NCBI RefSeq assembly: GCF_001553455.1
Contig: NZ_BBOX01000065.1
Span: forward strand, 1-49,020
Length of the DNA stretch: 49,020 nt
Reading direction: 5' to 3'
Source of the DNA: Streptomyces hygroscopicus subsp. hygroscopicus
Lineage (GTDB): Bacteria; Actinomycetota; Actinomycetes; Streptomycetales; Streptomycetaceae
This document shows, in pieces, positions 26,256-34,674 of this stretch. A program made the translations under genes and the position numbers. Positions within the stretch are counted from its first letter, which is position 1. Every line of letters starts with the position of its first letter. The notes under the pieces are model-generated. The model did no database searches. It was not told the DNA's origin and worked only from the letters and a program-made list of their open reading frames with translations.

Positions 26256-27380
26256 TCAGGCTTCGGGGAACACCCAGCGGTGGAAAGGCGTTTCGCGGAA
26301 GCTCTCGGGATGGTGTGCCGAGCGCCACCGCAACGGCACCGCCGGACCTCCGTCACGGTGCAGTTCGCCGGTGAGCGCGTAGTCGGGGTGCACACCGTCG
26401 TCGCTCATCGTCGTGGTGAACTCGAACGTGAACCGGTCGCCCGGCTGCACCGGCAGGCCCGTCTCCGACAGCGGGGCGTAGACGGGGGTCCAACTGCTCC
26501 AGTTGTGCAGCGAGTCGATCGGCACGTCGTCCTCGGCCGCCCACAGCCGCACCCCCAGCGCGAGCCCGGAGAAGTGGCCCGGCCGGGTGAACGTCAGCTC
26601 GGCGCGGTCGACGCCCTCGGGCCGCAGGTCGCCGTTGAACTCCAGCGGCTCCACCTCAACGGCGTCGGACAGGTACGACCGCTCCCGCACCTCCGGGCTC
26701 TCCTGCAGCCCGGCGAGACACACCCGCAGGTCGAAGGGGCGGCCCACGGCGGCGAATACGTTCTCCACGAAACGGAAGACGGCCGGGGGGAAACCGGGCG
26801 GTTCGCCCCCCGTGGCGCTGCCCAGGTCCAAGGCGACAGCCGTGGTGGCGCTGCGGTGCGGAATGAACAGCCCGTTGGGCTTCACCAGGCGTTCCCGCGC
26901 GTCCCGCAGCACCGAGCCCGCCCCCTCGGAGCCACCGAGTGTGCCGATGATCTCGGAGACGCACATATCGACGCGTTCGGGCAGCTCGATCTCGGTGGAC
27001 AGGCCCTCGATCACGGTGATCCGGTCGGCGAAACCCGCCTCCTCGATGACCTTCCGGGCGATCTCCGCGGGCTTGGGCATGACCTCCACGGCCCACACGT
27101 GCCGCGCCCCGGCACGGGCGGCGGCCAGCGCCCACACCGCGTCCTGCCCCGTGCCGATGTCGAGCACCGTCCGGCCGGGGGCGTAGCGCGGGACGGCTGC
27201 GGCGTACCGGCCCACCCGGTCCTCGTCCTTGAGCATCATGTCGTACACGAAGTCGTCGTACACCGGGTACTCACCGACGGAAGGGAACAGCATGACCGGC
27301 GGGTTCGACTCGTAGTGGCAGGCGCGCACCGGAATCGTGCGACCGGGCGCCGCTAACTCGGACACATAAGAGTTGGGCAT
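26256..27380 (-). CDS. PRMT-like S-adenosylmethionine-dependent methyltransferase
   Basis: 374 residues. Motif I is VLDIGTGQDAVWALAAARAG, followed by the acidic ribose-binding residue in VWAVEVMP. The next conserved loop reads SEIIGTLGGSEGA near residues 141-153: two glutamates eight residues apart, matching the double-E loop that holds the guanidino group in protein arginine methyltransferases. Upstream, YPVYDDFVYDMMLKDEDRVG resembles the PRMT N-terminal helix. The C-terminal half is beta-rich and has HNWSSWTPVY where PRMTs have the THW loop. Bacterial members are uncommon and their substrates mostly unknown; some may act on small molecules or peptides. ATG 27380 has AAGGA close upstream. 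It is monocistronic, facing an AT-rich upstream region. Confidence 0.75.
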   Translation of the reverse strand: MPNSYVSELAAPGRTIPVRACHYESNPPVMLFPSVGEYPVYDDFVYDMMLKDEDRVGRYAAAVPRYAPGRTVLDIGTGQDAVWALAAARAGARHVWAVEVMPKPAEIARKVIEEAGFADRITVIEGLSTEIELPERVDMCVSEIIGTLGGSEGAGSVLRDARERLVKPNGLFIPHRSATTAVALDLGSATGGEPPGFPPAVFRFVENVFAAVGRPFDLRVCLAGLQESPEVRERSYLSDAVEVEPLEFNGDLRPEGVDRAELTFTRPGHFSGLALGVRLWAAEDDVPIDSLHNWSSWTPVYAPLSETGLPVQPGDRFTFEFTTTMSDDGVHPDYALTGELHRDGGPAVPLRWRSAHHPESFRETPFHRWVFPEA

Positions 27381-27492
27381 TCTCCGTCCTTTTCCCTGGG
27401 GGGTGGTCGTTCCGAGCAGCCTGCCAGGTAAAGACAATGGAAAGCCCTAGGAGTTCGGCTCAACCATGGGCCGATATCGCGATCAAAGATCA

Positions 27493-27521
27493 GTTCACGT
27501 GGCCAGAAATGATCCGTGAAC
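27493..27521. promoter_or_regulatory. Spaced inverted repeat upstream of the PRMT-like gene
   Basis: GTTCACG (27493-27499) and CGTGAAC (27515-27521) form a perfect dyad with a 15-base spacer, 113 bp upstream of the start, in a stretch (27430-27600) much richer in A+T than its surroundings. TTATAA at 27523-27528 is beside it and could be part of a minus-strand promoter. No gene is seen in 27381-27604. Confidence 0.45.
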
Positions 27522-27604
27522 GCTTATAACCTAAGATTCAATTATTCAAATGCGAGAGACTGCGTCCGGTGAATTGACATGCTCGCGATCAGGGGAACGA
27601 AAGC

Positions 27605-27648
27605 AGAAGCGCCGTGCCGTGGTGGGGTCACCACGGCACGGCGCTTCT
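27605..27648. terminator. Perfect 20-bp stem terminator
   Basis: Arms 27605-27624 and 27629-27648 are exact complements with a four-base loop (GGGT) and a TTTC tail on the plus side. It stands 30 bp beyond the stop of the methyltransferase gene ending at 27679 and should terminate that message; the symmetry would also block transcription the other way. Confidence 0.8.
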
Positions 27649-27678
27649 TTCGGAGCCGGCCAGTTTCCGCTCCGCGCG

Positions 27679-28311
27679 TCACTCCCCCGCATGCGGGCGC
27701 CGCGCCCAGAACAGCGCGTGGCCGCTGTCGCCCTCGGGAACGAACTCCTCCTGCTGGACGGCCAGCCCGGCCTCGGTGAGCCAGGTCCGGTAGGTCGCGG
27801 CGTCGGCGTGGCTCCACCACATCGTGGTACCGCCGCCGAGCCAGTTGTCGTCGGTTCCGGTCCAGGCGCTGTGTCCGGTGGTGCCCAGGAACCAGCCGCC
27901 GGGGCGGAGCCAGCTGGCGATCTTCGCGAGAAGGGGAGGCTGTTCTTCGAGCGGAATGTGGATCAGGGCGTAGAGGGATACCACGGCGTCGAAGGAGGCG
28001 GCCGGGAACTCCACGGCCGTGGCGTCGGCTTGACGGAACTCGGCCTCCGGCACCAGCTCCCGCGCCCGGCGGATCTGCACCTCACTGATGTCGACGCCGG
28101 TGACGCGGTGCCCCGCGCCGCTCAGCACCCGGGCGACCGGTATGCCGGTGCCGCACCCCAGGTCCAGCACGGTGGCACCGGCCGGGATGCGCTGCTGGAG
28201 GGTGCCGAGCCAGGGCTGGTACTTCGTCTCGGCGGTGAAGGATTGCTCGTAGTGGCGGGAGAGCGCGTCGTACCCGCGCCTGACCAGATCCTTGGGGTCG
28301 TTGATGTCCAC
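27679..28311 (-). CDS. Class I SAM-dependent methyltransferase (UbiE/Methyltransf_11 type)
   Basis: 210 residues. Opening DPKDLVRRGYDALSRHYEQS is the usual N-terminal helix of this group. Motif I is VLDLGCGTGIPVARVL, with the ribose acid in VTGVDISE, then FRQADATAVEFPAASFDAVV and LRPGGWFLGTTG. Small soluble enzymes of this type methylate metabolites; the substrate is not evident. GTG 28311 is chosen because homology starts at once. No ribosome site is visible, so a leaderless message is possible. An arginine-rich upstream extension to 28488 is open but not credible. It is followed by the 20-bp stem terminator. Confidence 0.82.
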   Translation of the reverse strand: MDINDPKDLVRRGYDALSRHYEQSFTAETKYQPWLGTLQQRIPAGATVLDLGCGTGIPVARVLSGAGHRVTGVDISEVQIRRARELVPEAEFRQADATAVEFPAASFDAVVSLYALIHIPLEEQPPLLAKIASWLRPGGWFLGTTGHSAWTGTDDNWLGGGTTMWWSHADAATYRTWLTEAGLAVQQEEFVPEGDSGHALFWARRPHAGE

Positions 28312-28806
28312 GGCGCAGCACGGTAGTTGGGGGCCGGTGCGTTCCGCGAACGGTTTTCGCGCGTCGATGCGGCGCCGTCCGCGCCTTCGGCGCCTTTGAG
28401 CATGGGTCCGGGGGTGCCCTGGCCAGGCTCCGTCGCCGACCACCGGGCCGGTGGGGGCGAGGCCCGGTGGCGGCCGCCGTCGGCCCATGGTGAGGACCGG
28501 TCCGGACTGCGGCGGGGGGTGGGGTACCCCTGGAAAACGTTTGACACATTAGTTGCGTCAGATCAAGCGTTTTTCAGAGAGGGTACCGGGAGGGAGGCCC
28601 GCTCCACCGGCCCGCAGTCCGGATGGACCCTGCCCCGGAGGTCGGAAGCCGCCGCCCGGCTCCGCCTCCACGGACCCGGGCCCGGCGACGGCGCCGAGCC
28701 CTCCACCCCCTGCCCCGCTGCTCAACGGCGCCGAAGGCGCGAGACGATACCCGCGCCCGGCCGCCCGTCCCCGGCACCCGCTCCTGGTCGCCCGCTCCCG
28801 GCGCCG
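28312..28806. other. Intergenic region with a spaced inverted repeat
   Basis: 495 bases between the methyltransferase start and the DUF397 stop. No credible gene. The notable element is an inverted repeat at 28534-28573: AAAACGTTTGA and TCAAGCGTTTT (10 of 11 match) around an 18-base centre that itself begins and ends near TGAC/GTCA. TTGACA at 28541-28546 lies within it. The sequence from 28600 to 28800 is GC-rich with no visible signal. Confidence 0.4.
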
Positions 28807-29019
28807 TCAGACCGTGCGCACTGCGGCCACGAACTCGGCCCAGGCCCCGGCCGTCACGACCAGAACGGGACCGCCCTTGTCCTTGGAGTCGCGGATGCCG
28901 ACCCGGGCGATGTCGGGGAGGTGGGCAATCTCGACGCACGCGGTGCCGTTAGCCTCGCTGTGGGAGGACTTGAACCATGCGCGCTCCGGCGCGATGTCGG
29001 GCGCTATGCGGTGAGTCAT
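28807..29019 (-). CDS. DUF397 protein, partner of the adjacent Scr1-type regulator
   Basis: 70 residues with the DUF397 signature WFKSSHSEANGTACVEIAHL and VGIRDSKDKGGPVLVVTAGA, ending W-x-x-F. DUF397 proteins in Streptomyces sit next to DUF5753 helix-turn-helix regulators and in studied cases bind them. The start codon lies one base beyond the stop of the upstream regulator gene, so the two are translated from one message. Complete and of normal length. Confidence 0.92.
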   Translation of the reverse strand: MTHRIAPDIAPERAWFKSSHSEANGTACVEIAHLPDIARVGIRDSKDKGGPVLVVTAGAWAEFVAAVRTV

Positions 29020-29020
29020 G

Positions 29021-29884
29021 TCAGACCTCTCGTGCTAGTCGTTGCAGGAATGCCGGTGTCTCGTTCGGAGCGAGAGCCGCCGCGCGCAAGCCCTCGAATC
29101 TGCGGGAGAAAGACCAGATCGTTGTGTCCTTGTCGCTGATATCGGACCCGTCGGCGACATCGCTTTGCACGACCGTCGGCAGCGGGGAACCGAACTCCAG
29201 GAGGGTGAAGTTGGAGCCGGGACGGTACGTGACCGTAGCCATCGGGAGGATCTGCACGGTCACGTGGTCGAGCTGCGTGAACGCCAGGATCTCCTCATAC
29301 TGCTCGCGCATCACCTCCGGGCTGCCCACCACCCGTCGCAGCGTTGCTTCCTCCTGGATGACCCAAAGCTCCAACGGGTTGTTTCTGCGCGTGAGAGCCT
29401 TCTTGCGTTCCATCCGGATCTGGATGTGCCGCTCGACGAACTCGGTGGTCGTCTCTTCTACGGGCTTGGCCGCCTGGAGCAGTTCACGGGCATAGCGCTC
29501 GGTCTGTAACAGCCCCAGCACCACGCTCGGTTGCCAGGCCCGGACACTTCGAGCGCCACTCTCCAACCCGATGTACATCCCCATACCGGACGGCAGAACG
29601 CTGCGATAGATCGACCACCAACCACGGTTGAGCGAGTCTCGATGGATCTCGATCAAGAAATCCACATCCTCGCCATCCTCGACGCCGTAGCGATCCAGAA
29701 GGGCTCGCAACTCCGCGGCGGTTTTGAGACCTGTCAGCCCGTTCTCGACCCGATGGAGCTTCGAGGGGGAGAACGTCAACCCGTCCACCGCCTCCGCGAG
29801 AGTGAATCCGGCCTTATCCCTCAACCGCTTGAGCTCCCAGCCGAGTTGCATGCGACGGACTGTGGGCCCCGTTGGTGCTGCCAT
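29021..29884 (-). CDS. XRE-type regulator with DUF5753 domain (Scr1-like)
   Basis: 287 residues. The N-terminal helix-turn-helix is LGWELKRLRDKAGFTLAEAV and SPSKLHRVENG. From about residue 85 the DUF5753 domain follows, with YIGLESGARSVRAWQPSVVL and GLLQTERYARELL. ATG 29884 is chosen because GGGAGG lies seven bases before it; an upstream start at 29944 lacks one. It is encoded just ahead of its DUF397 partner. Known relatives (Scr1 with Scr2) influence antibiotic production in S. coelicolor. The dyad at 29958-29970 in the divergent region is a candidate binding site. Confidence 0.92.
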   Translation of the reverse strand: MAAPTGPTVRRMQLGWELKRLRDKAGFTLAEAVDGLTFSPSKLHRVENGLTGLKTAAELRALLDRYGVEDGEDVDFLIEIHRDSLNRGWWSIYRSVLPSGMGMYIGLESGARSVRAWQPSVVLGLLQTERYARELLQAAKPVEETTTEFVERHIQIRMERKKALTRRNNPLELWVIQEEATLRRVVGSPEVMREQYEEILAFTQLDHVTVQILPMATVTYRPGSNFTLLEFGSPLPTVVQSDVADGSDISDKDTTIWSFSRRFEGLRAAALAPNETPAFLQRLAREV

Positions 29885-29957
29885 GAGTATGCCTCCCGGT
29901 GGATCGAGCCTGCCATGCCGTGGCGCGAGATCCGAGTCTGTCATCGAGAGTCACCTT

Positions 29958-29970
29958 TGTTGTGACAACA
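29958..29970. promoter_or_regulatory. Palindrome TGTTGTGACAACA in the divergent region
   Basis: A perfect 6-1-6 dyad, 74 bp upstream of the Scr1-like start and 137 bp upstream of the divergent small gene. It is AT-rich against the background and is placed where an autoregulating helix-turn-helix protein would bind. The remainder of 29885-30106 shows no other feature. Confidence 0.5.
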
Positions 29971-30106
29971 GCCCACTCGGTCACATATGCCATCTCAAGC
30001 GAGAAATTCAATCGCTCTTGCACAGCAACTCTCACGACCATGAAGCTGTTTCCGCCACCGCTTCATCACTCGCGGTAGTCGAACCTCGGAACGCCATGGA
30101 GCCCTC

Positions 30107-30418
30107 ATGCCTTCGTCACGCCCCCGTCTGCTGCCCTGGCCCGGACTGAACGGGCAGCCCTGCTACCTCGTCACCGACGACACCGGCACCAGCTACCTGT
30201 CGCGGCTGGCCGACGAGATGGAAGCCGTACAGCTCCGCACCGGGGCCGATCTCCTCGGACACGCGCGGCCCCTGCTCCGGGACCACCGAGCCGGCGCCCG
30301 TGAACTCCGCTTCGTGGGGCATCGGCTCGCCGAGGCGCTGCATGACGCGCTGCGGGTGGCCGAGAGCCGGGGGCGGCGGCTGGAGGACGGGGAAGAGACC
30401 ACGGCCGAGCAGAGTTAG
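30107..30418 (+). CDS. Small conserved hypothetical protein
   Basis: 103 residues, soluble, with a GQPCYLVTDDTGTSYLSRLA core and helical, arginine-rich C-terminal part (RFVGHRLAEALHDALRVAES). I recognise the pattern as one common in Streptomyces near DUF5753 regulators, but it has no function I can name. GGAG sits six bases before ATG 30107. It is divergent from the Scr1-like gene and eight bases ahead of the flavoprotein gene, so it probably shares a message with the latter and control with the former. Confidence 0.75.
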   Translation: MPSSRPRLLPWPGLNGQPCYLVTDDTGTSYLSRLADEMEAVQLRTGADLLGHARPLLRDHRAGARELRFVGHRLAEALHDALRVAESRGRRLEDGEETTAEQS

Positions 30419-30425
30419 TAGAAGC

Positions 30426-31613
30426 ATGAACAACGTGGAGGTCGTGGTCATCGGTGCCGGGCAGGCGGGCCTGTCCGGGGCCTATCACCTGCGGCGGGCC
30501 GGGTACGAGCCGGGACCGGGCTTCGTGGTGCTCGACCACTCGCCCGCGCCCGGCGGGGCGTGGCAGTTCCGGTGGCCGTCCCTGACGTACGGCAAGGTGC
30601 ACGGGATGTACGACCTGCCCGGTATGCGGCTGACCAGCGACGAGGCGGACGCCGAGCGGCCCTCGTCCGAGGTGATCCCCGCGTACTTCGCACGGTACGA
30701 GCGCGCCTTCGACCTGCGGGTCGTCCGGCCCGTGCACGTCGCCGCCGTACGGGAGGGCGACGACGGCCGACTACGCGTCGAGACCTCGGCCGGGACGTGG
30801 TCCGCGCGGGCGCTGATCAATGCGACCGGGACCTGGGACCGGCCGTTCTGGCCGCGCTACCCCGGACAGGACACCTTCCGGGGACGGCAACTCCACACCG
30901 CCCAGTACCCGGGGCCCGGGGCGTTCGCGGGGCGGCGGGTGATCGTCGTCGGAGGCGGCGCCTCGGGGGTGCAGCATCTGCTGGAGATCGCGGAGGTGGC
31001 GGCCGAGACGACCTGGGTGACCCGGCGCCCGCCGGTGTTCCGCGAGGGGCCGTTCGGCGAGGTGCAGGGGCGGGAGGCCGTGGCGATGGTCGAGCAGCGG
31101 GTACGGCAGGGCCTGCCGCCGCGGAGTGTGGTGTCCGTGACCGGGCTGCCCCTGACGGAGGCGATGCTGCGCGCCCGTGAGCAGGGGATACTCGACCGGC
31201 TGCCGATGTTCGAGCGCATCACCCCGGACGGGGTGGCCTGGGCGGACGGGCGCCAGGTGGCGGCGGACACCATCCTCTGGGCCACCGGTTTCCGCGCCGC
31301 GATCGACCACCTCGCCCCGCTGAGGCTGCGCGAGCCGGGTGGCGGGATCGCCGTCGAGGGGACCAGGGCGGTCCGCGATCCACGGGTGCATCTGGTCGGC
31401 TACGGGCCGTCGGCCAGCACGGTCGGCGCCAACCGGGCGGGCCGGGCCGCCGTCCGGGACATCCAGGCGCTGCTGAACGGGGCTTCGGCGTCCGGCCGCA
31501 TCCCGGTGCCGGGCCCGGCCACCGCCCCCGGCCCAGCGACCACCCCCGGCTCGGTTCCCGCCCCGGCTCCGGAGGCCGCCGGTCGGGGCCCGGCTCTGGC
31601 GTCTTCCTCGTAA
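30426..31613 (+). CDS. Flavin-dependent monooxygenase-like oxidoreductase
   Basis: 395 residues. FAD loop VVIGAGQAGLSGAYHLRRAG at the N-terminus, NADPH loop VIVVGGGASGVQHL about residue 175, ATGTWDRPFWP between them and ILWATGFRAAIDHLAPL near the end, as in YUCCA/Baeyer-Villiger-like class B monooxygenases. The FxGxxxHxxxY fingerprint is only partly kept (FRGRQLHTAQYPG). The C-terminal 35 residues are a Pro/Ala-rich tail without family character. It begins eight bases after the small hypothetical gene, with only a weak ribosome site. Substrate unknown. Confidence 0.85.
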   Translation: MNNVEVVVIGAGQAGLSGAYHLRRAGYEPGPGFVVLDHSPAPGGAWQFRWPSLTYGKVHGMYDLPGMRLTSDEADAERPSSEVIPAYFARYERAFDLRVVRPVHVAAVREGDDGRLRVETSAGTWSARALINATGTWDRPFWPRYPGQDTFRGRQLHTAQYPGPGAFAGRRVIVVGGGASGVQHLLEIAEVAAETTWVTRRPPVFREGPFGEVQGREAVAMVEQRVRQGLPPRSVVSVTGLPLTEAMLRAREQGILDRLPMFERITPDGVAWADGRQVAADTILWATGFRAAIDHLAPLRLREPGGGIAVEGTRAVRDPRVHLVGYGPSASTVGANRAGRAAVRDIQALLNGASASGRIPVPGPATAPGPATTPGSVPAPAPEAAGRGPALASSS

Positions 31614-31675
31614 CGGGCCCGGCAGGTGCGCGGGGCACCGACGCACGGGCCCGGCATGTGCGCGGACGCGGACAG

Positions 31676-31990
31676 CGGATAGACGGTCCCGGTGGCGCGG
31701 CCAAGAGACGGCCGTCGCGAACACCACCCGCACGAACACCCCACGTGCACACACAGCGGGCAGACGGTCCGGCTGCACGGCCAAGAGACGGCCATTACGA
31801 ACACCACGTGCGCGGGCAGCGGGTGGGCGGTCCCGGTGGCGTGGCGAAGAGACGGCCGTCGCGAACACCACCCGCACGAACACCACGTACGCGGGCACCG
31901 CATCCAAGCCGAGAACACGGGGCACCGCACCCGAACCGAGAACACGGGGCACCGTACCGAGCCGGAACACAGGTCACCGTTACCCGAGCC
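31676..31990 (+). repeat. Degenerate direct-repeat array after the flavoprotein gene
   Basis: The core AAGAGACGGCC...CGAACACCAC starts at 31703, 31783 and 31847 (spacings 80 and 64), each inside a longer similar unit beginning with a CAGCGG(G/A)-type stretch and containing the palindrome GACGGCCGTC in copies 1 and 3. A second short repeat (CGAGAACACGGGGCACCG type) follows at about 31909-31960. No protein-coding frame is credible, and the LacI gene ends at 32024. The spacers are too variable in length for a CRISPR. Confidence 0.65.
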
Positions 31991-32023
31991 GGAACACGCG
32001 CCCCGCACCCCGCGGGCTCCGCG

Positions 32024-33043
32024 TCACCCCGCCGGTCTGGGCGCGAACGTCGAGTCCCTGACCACCAGTTCCGGCTGGAGGACGATCCGCCGGTGCTGAT
32101 GGCCGTCCGCCCCCTCACCGGTCTCCTCGATCAGCAGCTCCGCCGCCGCACGCCCCATCCGGAACGCGGGTTGCCGTACCGAGGTGAGCGGCACCGCGGC
32201 CGCCGCCGCGAACTCGATGTCGTCGTACCCCACCAGCGCAACCTCCCCCGGCACCGACACCCCGGCCGCGAAGAGCGCCTGGAGCACGCCCAGCGCCAGC
32301 AGGTCGTTGGCGCAGAACACCGCCGTCGGCCGGGGTGAGATGCCCAGCAGCCGCGCGCCCGCGTCCCGGCCCGACGCCACGTCCAGCCGCTCGGCCTCGA
32401 TGTGCACCATCGCCTCCGCGGGCAGCCCCTCCTCCGCGAACGCGGCGAGCAGCCCGGCGCGCCGGTCCTGGCACTGCGGGAGCTGCATCGGGCCGCTGAC
32501 GTAGACCACGGAGCGGTGGCCCTGGGCGATCAGGTGGCGCCCGGCGAGCGTTCCGCCCTCGACGTCGTCGACCGAGACCGAGCAGGCGTCGCCGCTGGGC
32601 ACCTCGCGGTCCACGAAGACGAACGGGATGTCATGGCGCCGGAATCCCTCCAGGTTGGTGCCGGTGACATCGGCCGGGGTGACCAGCACCCCCCGCACCC
32701 GGTGCTCGGCGAAGAGGCCGAGGTAGTCGGCCTCCTCCTCGAGGCTCTGCGCGCTGTTGCACACCATCACCCCCAGCCCCGCCTCCCGCGCCGCCCGCTC
32801 CGCGCCCCGCGCCACCTCCACGAAGAACGGGTTCGCCATGTCCAGCACCAACAGCGCGATGATGCGGCTGCGCCCGGCCCGCAGCTGACGGGCGGACTCC
32901 TGGCGGACGTAACCCAGCCGCTCGATCACGGCCTGTACCCGGTCGCGGGTGGTCTCGGCGACCATCTCCGGTCGGTTGATCACATTCGACACGGTGCCGA
33001 CCGACACTCCCGCCTGCCGCGCGACGTCCTTGATCCCCACCAT
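32024..33043 (-). CDS. LacI-family regulator, probable repressor of the rhamnose operon
   Basis: 339 residues. Headpiece [20 protein letters not shown], hinge NRP...[15 protein letters not shown], then a sugar-sensing domain ([67 protein letters not shown]). It diverges from rhaI, with two matching inverted repeats (33253-33264 and 33445-33456) in the shared upstream region. Repression relieved by rhamnose or a derivative is the natural reading. ATG 33043 is the start closest to the helix-turn-helix; ATG 33064 in the same frame is possible. Ribosome sites are weak for both. Confidence 0.9.
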   Translation of the reverse strand: MVGIKDVARQAGVSVGTVSNVINRPEMVAETTRDRVQAVIERLGYVRQESARQLRAGRSRIIALLVLDMANPFFVEVARGAERAAREAGLGVMVCNSAQSLEEEADYLGLFAEHRVRGVLVTPADVTGTNLEGFRRHDIPFVFVDREVPSGDACSVSVDDVEGGTLAGRHLIAQGHRSVVYVSGPMQLPQCQDRRAGLLAAFAEEGLPAEAMVHIEAERLDVASGRDAGARLLGISPRPTAVFCANDLLALGVLQALFAAGVSVPGEVALVGYDDIEFAAAAAVPLTSVRQPAFRMGRAAAELLIEETGEGADGHQHRRIVLQPELVVRDSTFAPRPAG

Positions 33044-33252
33044 GCGTCCCACGACCCCGACCATCCGCCTTCCCGCGACCCACCGCGGCCGCGGGACCAT
33101 CGTAGTGCCCTGTTCGACCGGTCGGTCAGGACCGGGCCGCACCGCTCGGACCGCCGGGGAGCGGTGTCTCACCCCTCGAGGGCGAGGACCGGCACACCGG
33201 TCGAAGCAGGCTGGCTCACGGAGTCTCCTGACACGTACCCAGCGCACACAAA

Positions 33253-33264
33253 TGAAATGTTTCA
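33253..33264. promoter_or_regulatory. Candidate LacI operator, distal copy
   Basis: TGAAATGTTTCA: five-base half-sites TGAAA/TTTCA around TG. It shares its outer TGAA...TTTCA with the copy next to the rhaI promoter and lies 210 bp upstream of the LacI start. A pair of sites would permit looping or dual control of both divergent genes. The rest of 33044-33470 holds no gene. Confidence 0.55.
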
Positions 33265-33411
33265 AGACGGATTCCGGGAAGCTAGCCCTGCCCCGTACGG
33301 CCGTCAAGGGGGTGGGCACGGGACACCTCAGCGACGTTCAACTACGGTGCTTTCGGGTGTCTGTTCGACGGCCGCGCGGTGTGCGCGGTCGGCTCGGGCA
33401 CCCACCGCTTC

Positions 33412-33441
33412 TTGACTCCCGGTCGGCCGCGCGGCTAGGTT
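33412..33441 (+). promoter_or_regulatory. Probable rhaI promoter
   Basis: TTGACT (33412-33417) and TAGGTT (33436-33441) with an 18-base spacer match the primary sigma consensus in Streptomyces. A transcript would begin near 33448, inside the operator at 33445-33456 and 23 bases before the rhaI ATG. Confidence 0.6.
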
Positions 33442-33444
33442 TCT

Positions 33445-33456
33445 TGAATCGTTTCA
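33445..33456. promoter_or_regulatory. Candidate LacI operator overlapping the rhaI start point
   Basis: TGAATCGTTTCA, a LacI-type CG-containing dyad with TGAA/TTCA ends. It lies just downstream of the -10 box, where bound repressor would block initiation of the rha-lut message. Confidence 0.65.
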
Positions 33457-33470
33457 CGCCAAGGAGACCC

Positions 33471-34631
33471 ATGTCTGACGTTCCGGCCGTGAAGGCGGCC
33501 CTCAAGAGCCAGGCGGTCGAGACGCCGTCATGGGCGTACGGCAACTCCGGAACCCGCTTCAAGGTCTTCGCCCAGCCCGGCGTCCCCCGCTCCCCCCAGG
33601 AGAAGCTGGACGACGCCGCCCAGGTGCACGCGTTCACCGGGGTCGCCCCGACCGTGGCCCTGCACATCCCCTGGGACACGGTCGAGGACTACGGGGCGCT
33701 CGCCAGGTACGCGAAGGAGCGCGGCCTGAGACTGGGCGCCGTCAACGCCAACGTCTTCCAGGACGACGACTACAAGCTGGGCTCGGTCACCCACCCCGAC
33801 CCGGCGGTCCGCCGCAAGGCGCTGGACCACCTCCTGGAATGCGTGGACATCATGGACGCCACAGGCTCCCGCGACCTCAAGCTCTGGTTCTCCGACGGCA
33901 CCAACTACCCCGGCCAGGACGACATCGCCGCCCGCCAGGACCGCCTCGCCGAGGCGCTGGGCGCGGTCTACGACCGCCTGGGCGAGGACCAGCGGATGCT
34001 GCTGGAGTACAAGTTCTTCGAGCCCGCCTTCTACACCACGGACGTCCCCGACTGGGGCACCGCCTACGCCCACTGCCTCCGGCTCGGTCCCCGGGCCCAG
34101 GTCTGCGTGGACACCGGCCACCACGCCCCGGGCACCAACATCGAGTTCATCGTCGCGCTCCTGCTGCGCGAGGGGAAACTCGGCGCCTTCGACTTCAACT
34201 CCCGCTTCTACGCGGACGACGACCTGATGGTGGGCGCGGCCGACCCCTTCCAGCTCTTCCGGATCATGTACGAGGTGGTCCGTGGCGGCGGGCTGACCTC
34301 GGGGGTCGCGTTCATGCTCGACCAGTGCCACAACATCGAGCCCAAGATCCCGGCGATCATCCGCTCCGTCATGAACGTCCAGGAAGCCACCGCCAAGGCC
34401 CTTCTGGTCGACCGGGACGCCCTCGCCGCCGCCCAGCGTTCGGGCGATGTCCTCGATGCCAACGCGGTCCTGATGGACGCGTACAACACCGATGTCCGCC
34501 CCCTGCTCGCCGAGGTGCGCGAGGAACTGGGCATCGACCCCGACCCGATGGCGGCGTACCGGGCCTCCGGCTGGGCGGAGCGGATCGTGGCCGAGCGCGT
34601 CGGAGGAGAGCAGGCGGGCTGGGGAGCGTAG
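33471..34631 (+). CDS. rhaI: L-rhamnose isomerase
   Basis: 386 residues, a TIM-barrel metal-dependent isomerase converting L-rhamnose to L-rhamnulose. It is of the actinobacterial/Pseudomonas RhaI type, distinct from E. coli RhaA. Metal-binding and catalytic landmarks: [12 protein letters not shown] (glutamate), [11 protein letters not shown] (aspartate and histidine) and [16 protein letters not shown] (aspartates). [13 protein letters not shown] is a family-specific loop. AAGGAG lies close before ATG 33471. First gene of the rha-lut operon, 44 bp ahead of the aldolase gene. No rhamnose transporter or mutarotase gene is present in the window. Confidence 0.93.
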   Translation: MSDVPAVKAALKSQAVETPSWAYGNSGTRFKVFAQPGVPRSPQEKLDDAAQVHAFTGVAPTVALHIPWDTVEDYGALARYAKERGLRLGAVNANVFQDDDYKLGSVTHPDPAVRRKALDHLLECVDIMDATGSRDLKLWFSDGTNYPGQDDIAARQDRLAEALGAVYDRLGEDQRMLLEYKFFEPAFYTTDVPDWGTAYAHCLRLGPRAQVCVDTGHHAPGTNIEFIVALLLREGKLGAFDFNSRFYADDDLMVGAADPFQLFRIMYEVVRGGGLTSGVAFMLDQCHNIEPKIPAIIRSVMNVQEATAKALLVDRDALAAAQRSGDVLDANAVLMDAYNTDVRPLLAEVREELGIDPDPMAAYRASGWAERIVAERVGGEQAGWGA

Positions 34632-34674
34632 CGGGCGGCCCACCGATGACAGACCACCACACGCAGAGGACGAC

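Noticed and set aside
28312..28488. N-terminal extension of the small methyltransferase
   Set aside because: The frame is open but encodes Arg/Pro-rich sequence without family similarity; homology begins at GTG 28311.
31676..31990. CRISPR array
   Set aside because: Repeats are imperfect, of unequal spacing, spacers are themselves related, and no cas genes are nearby.
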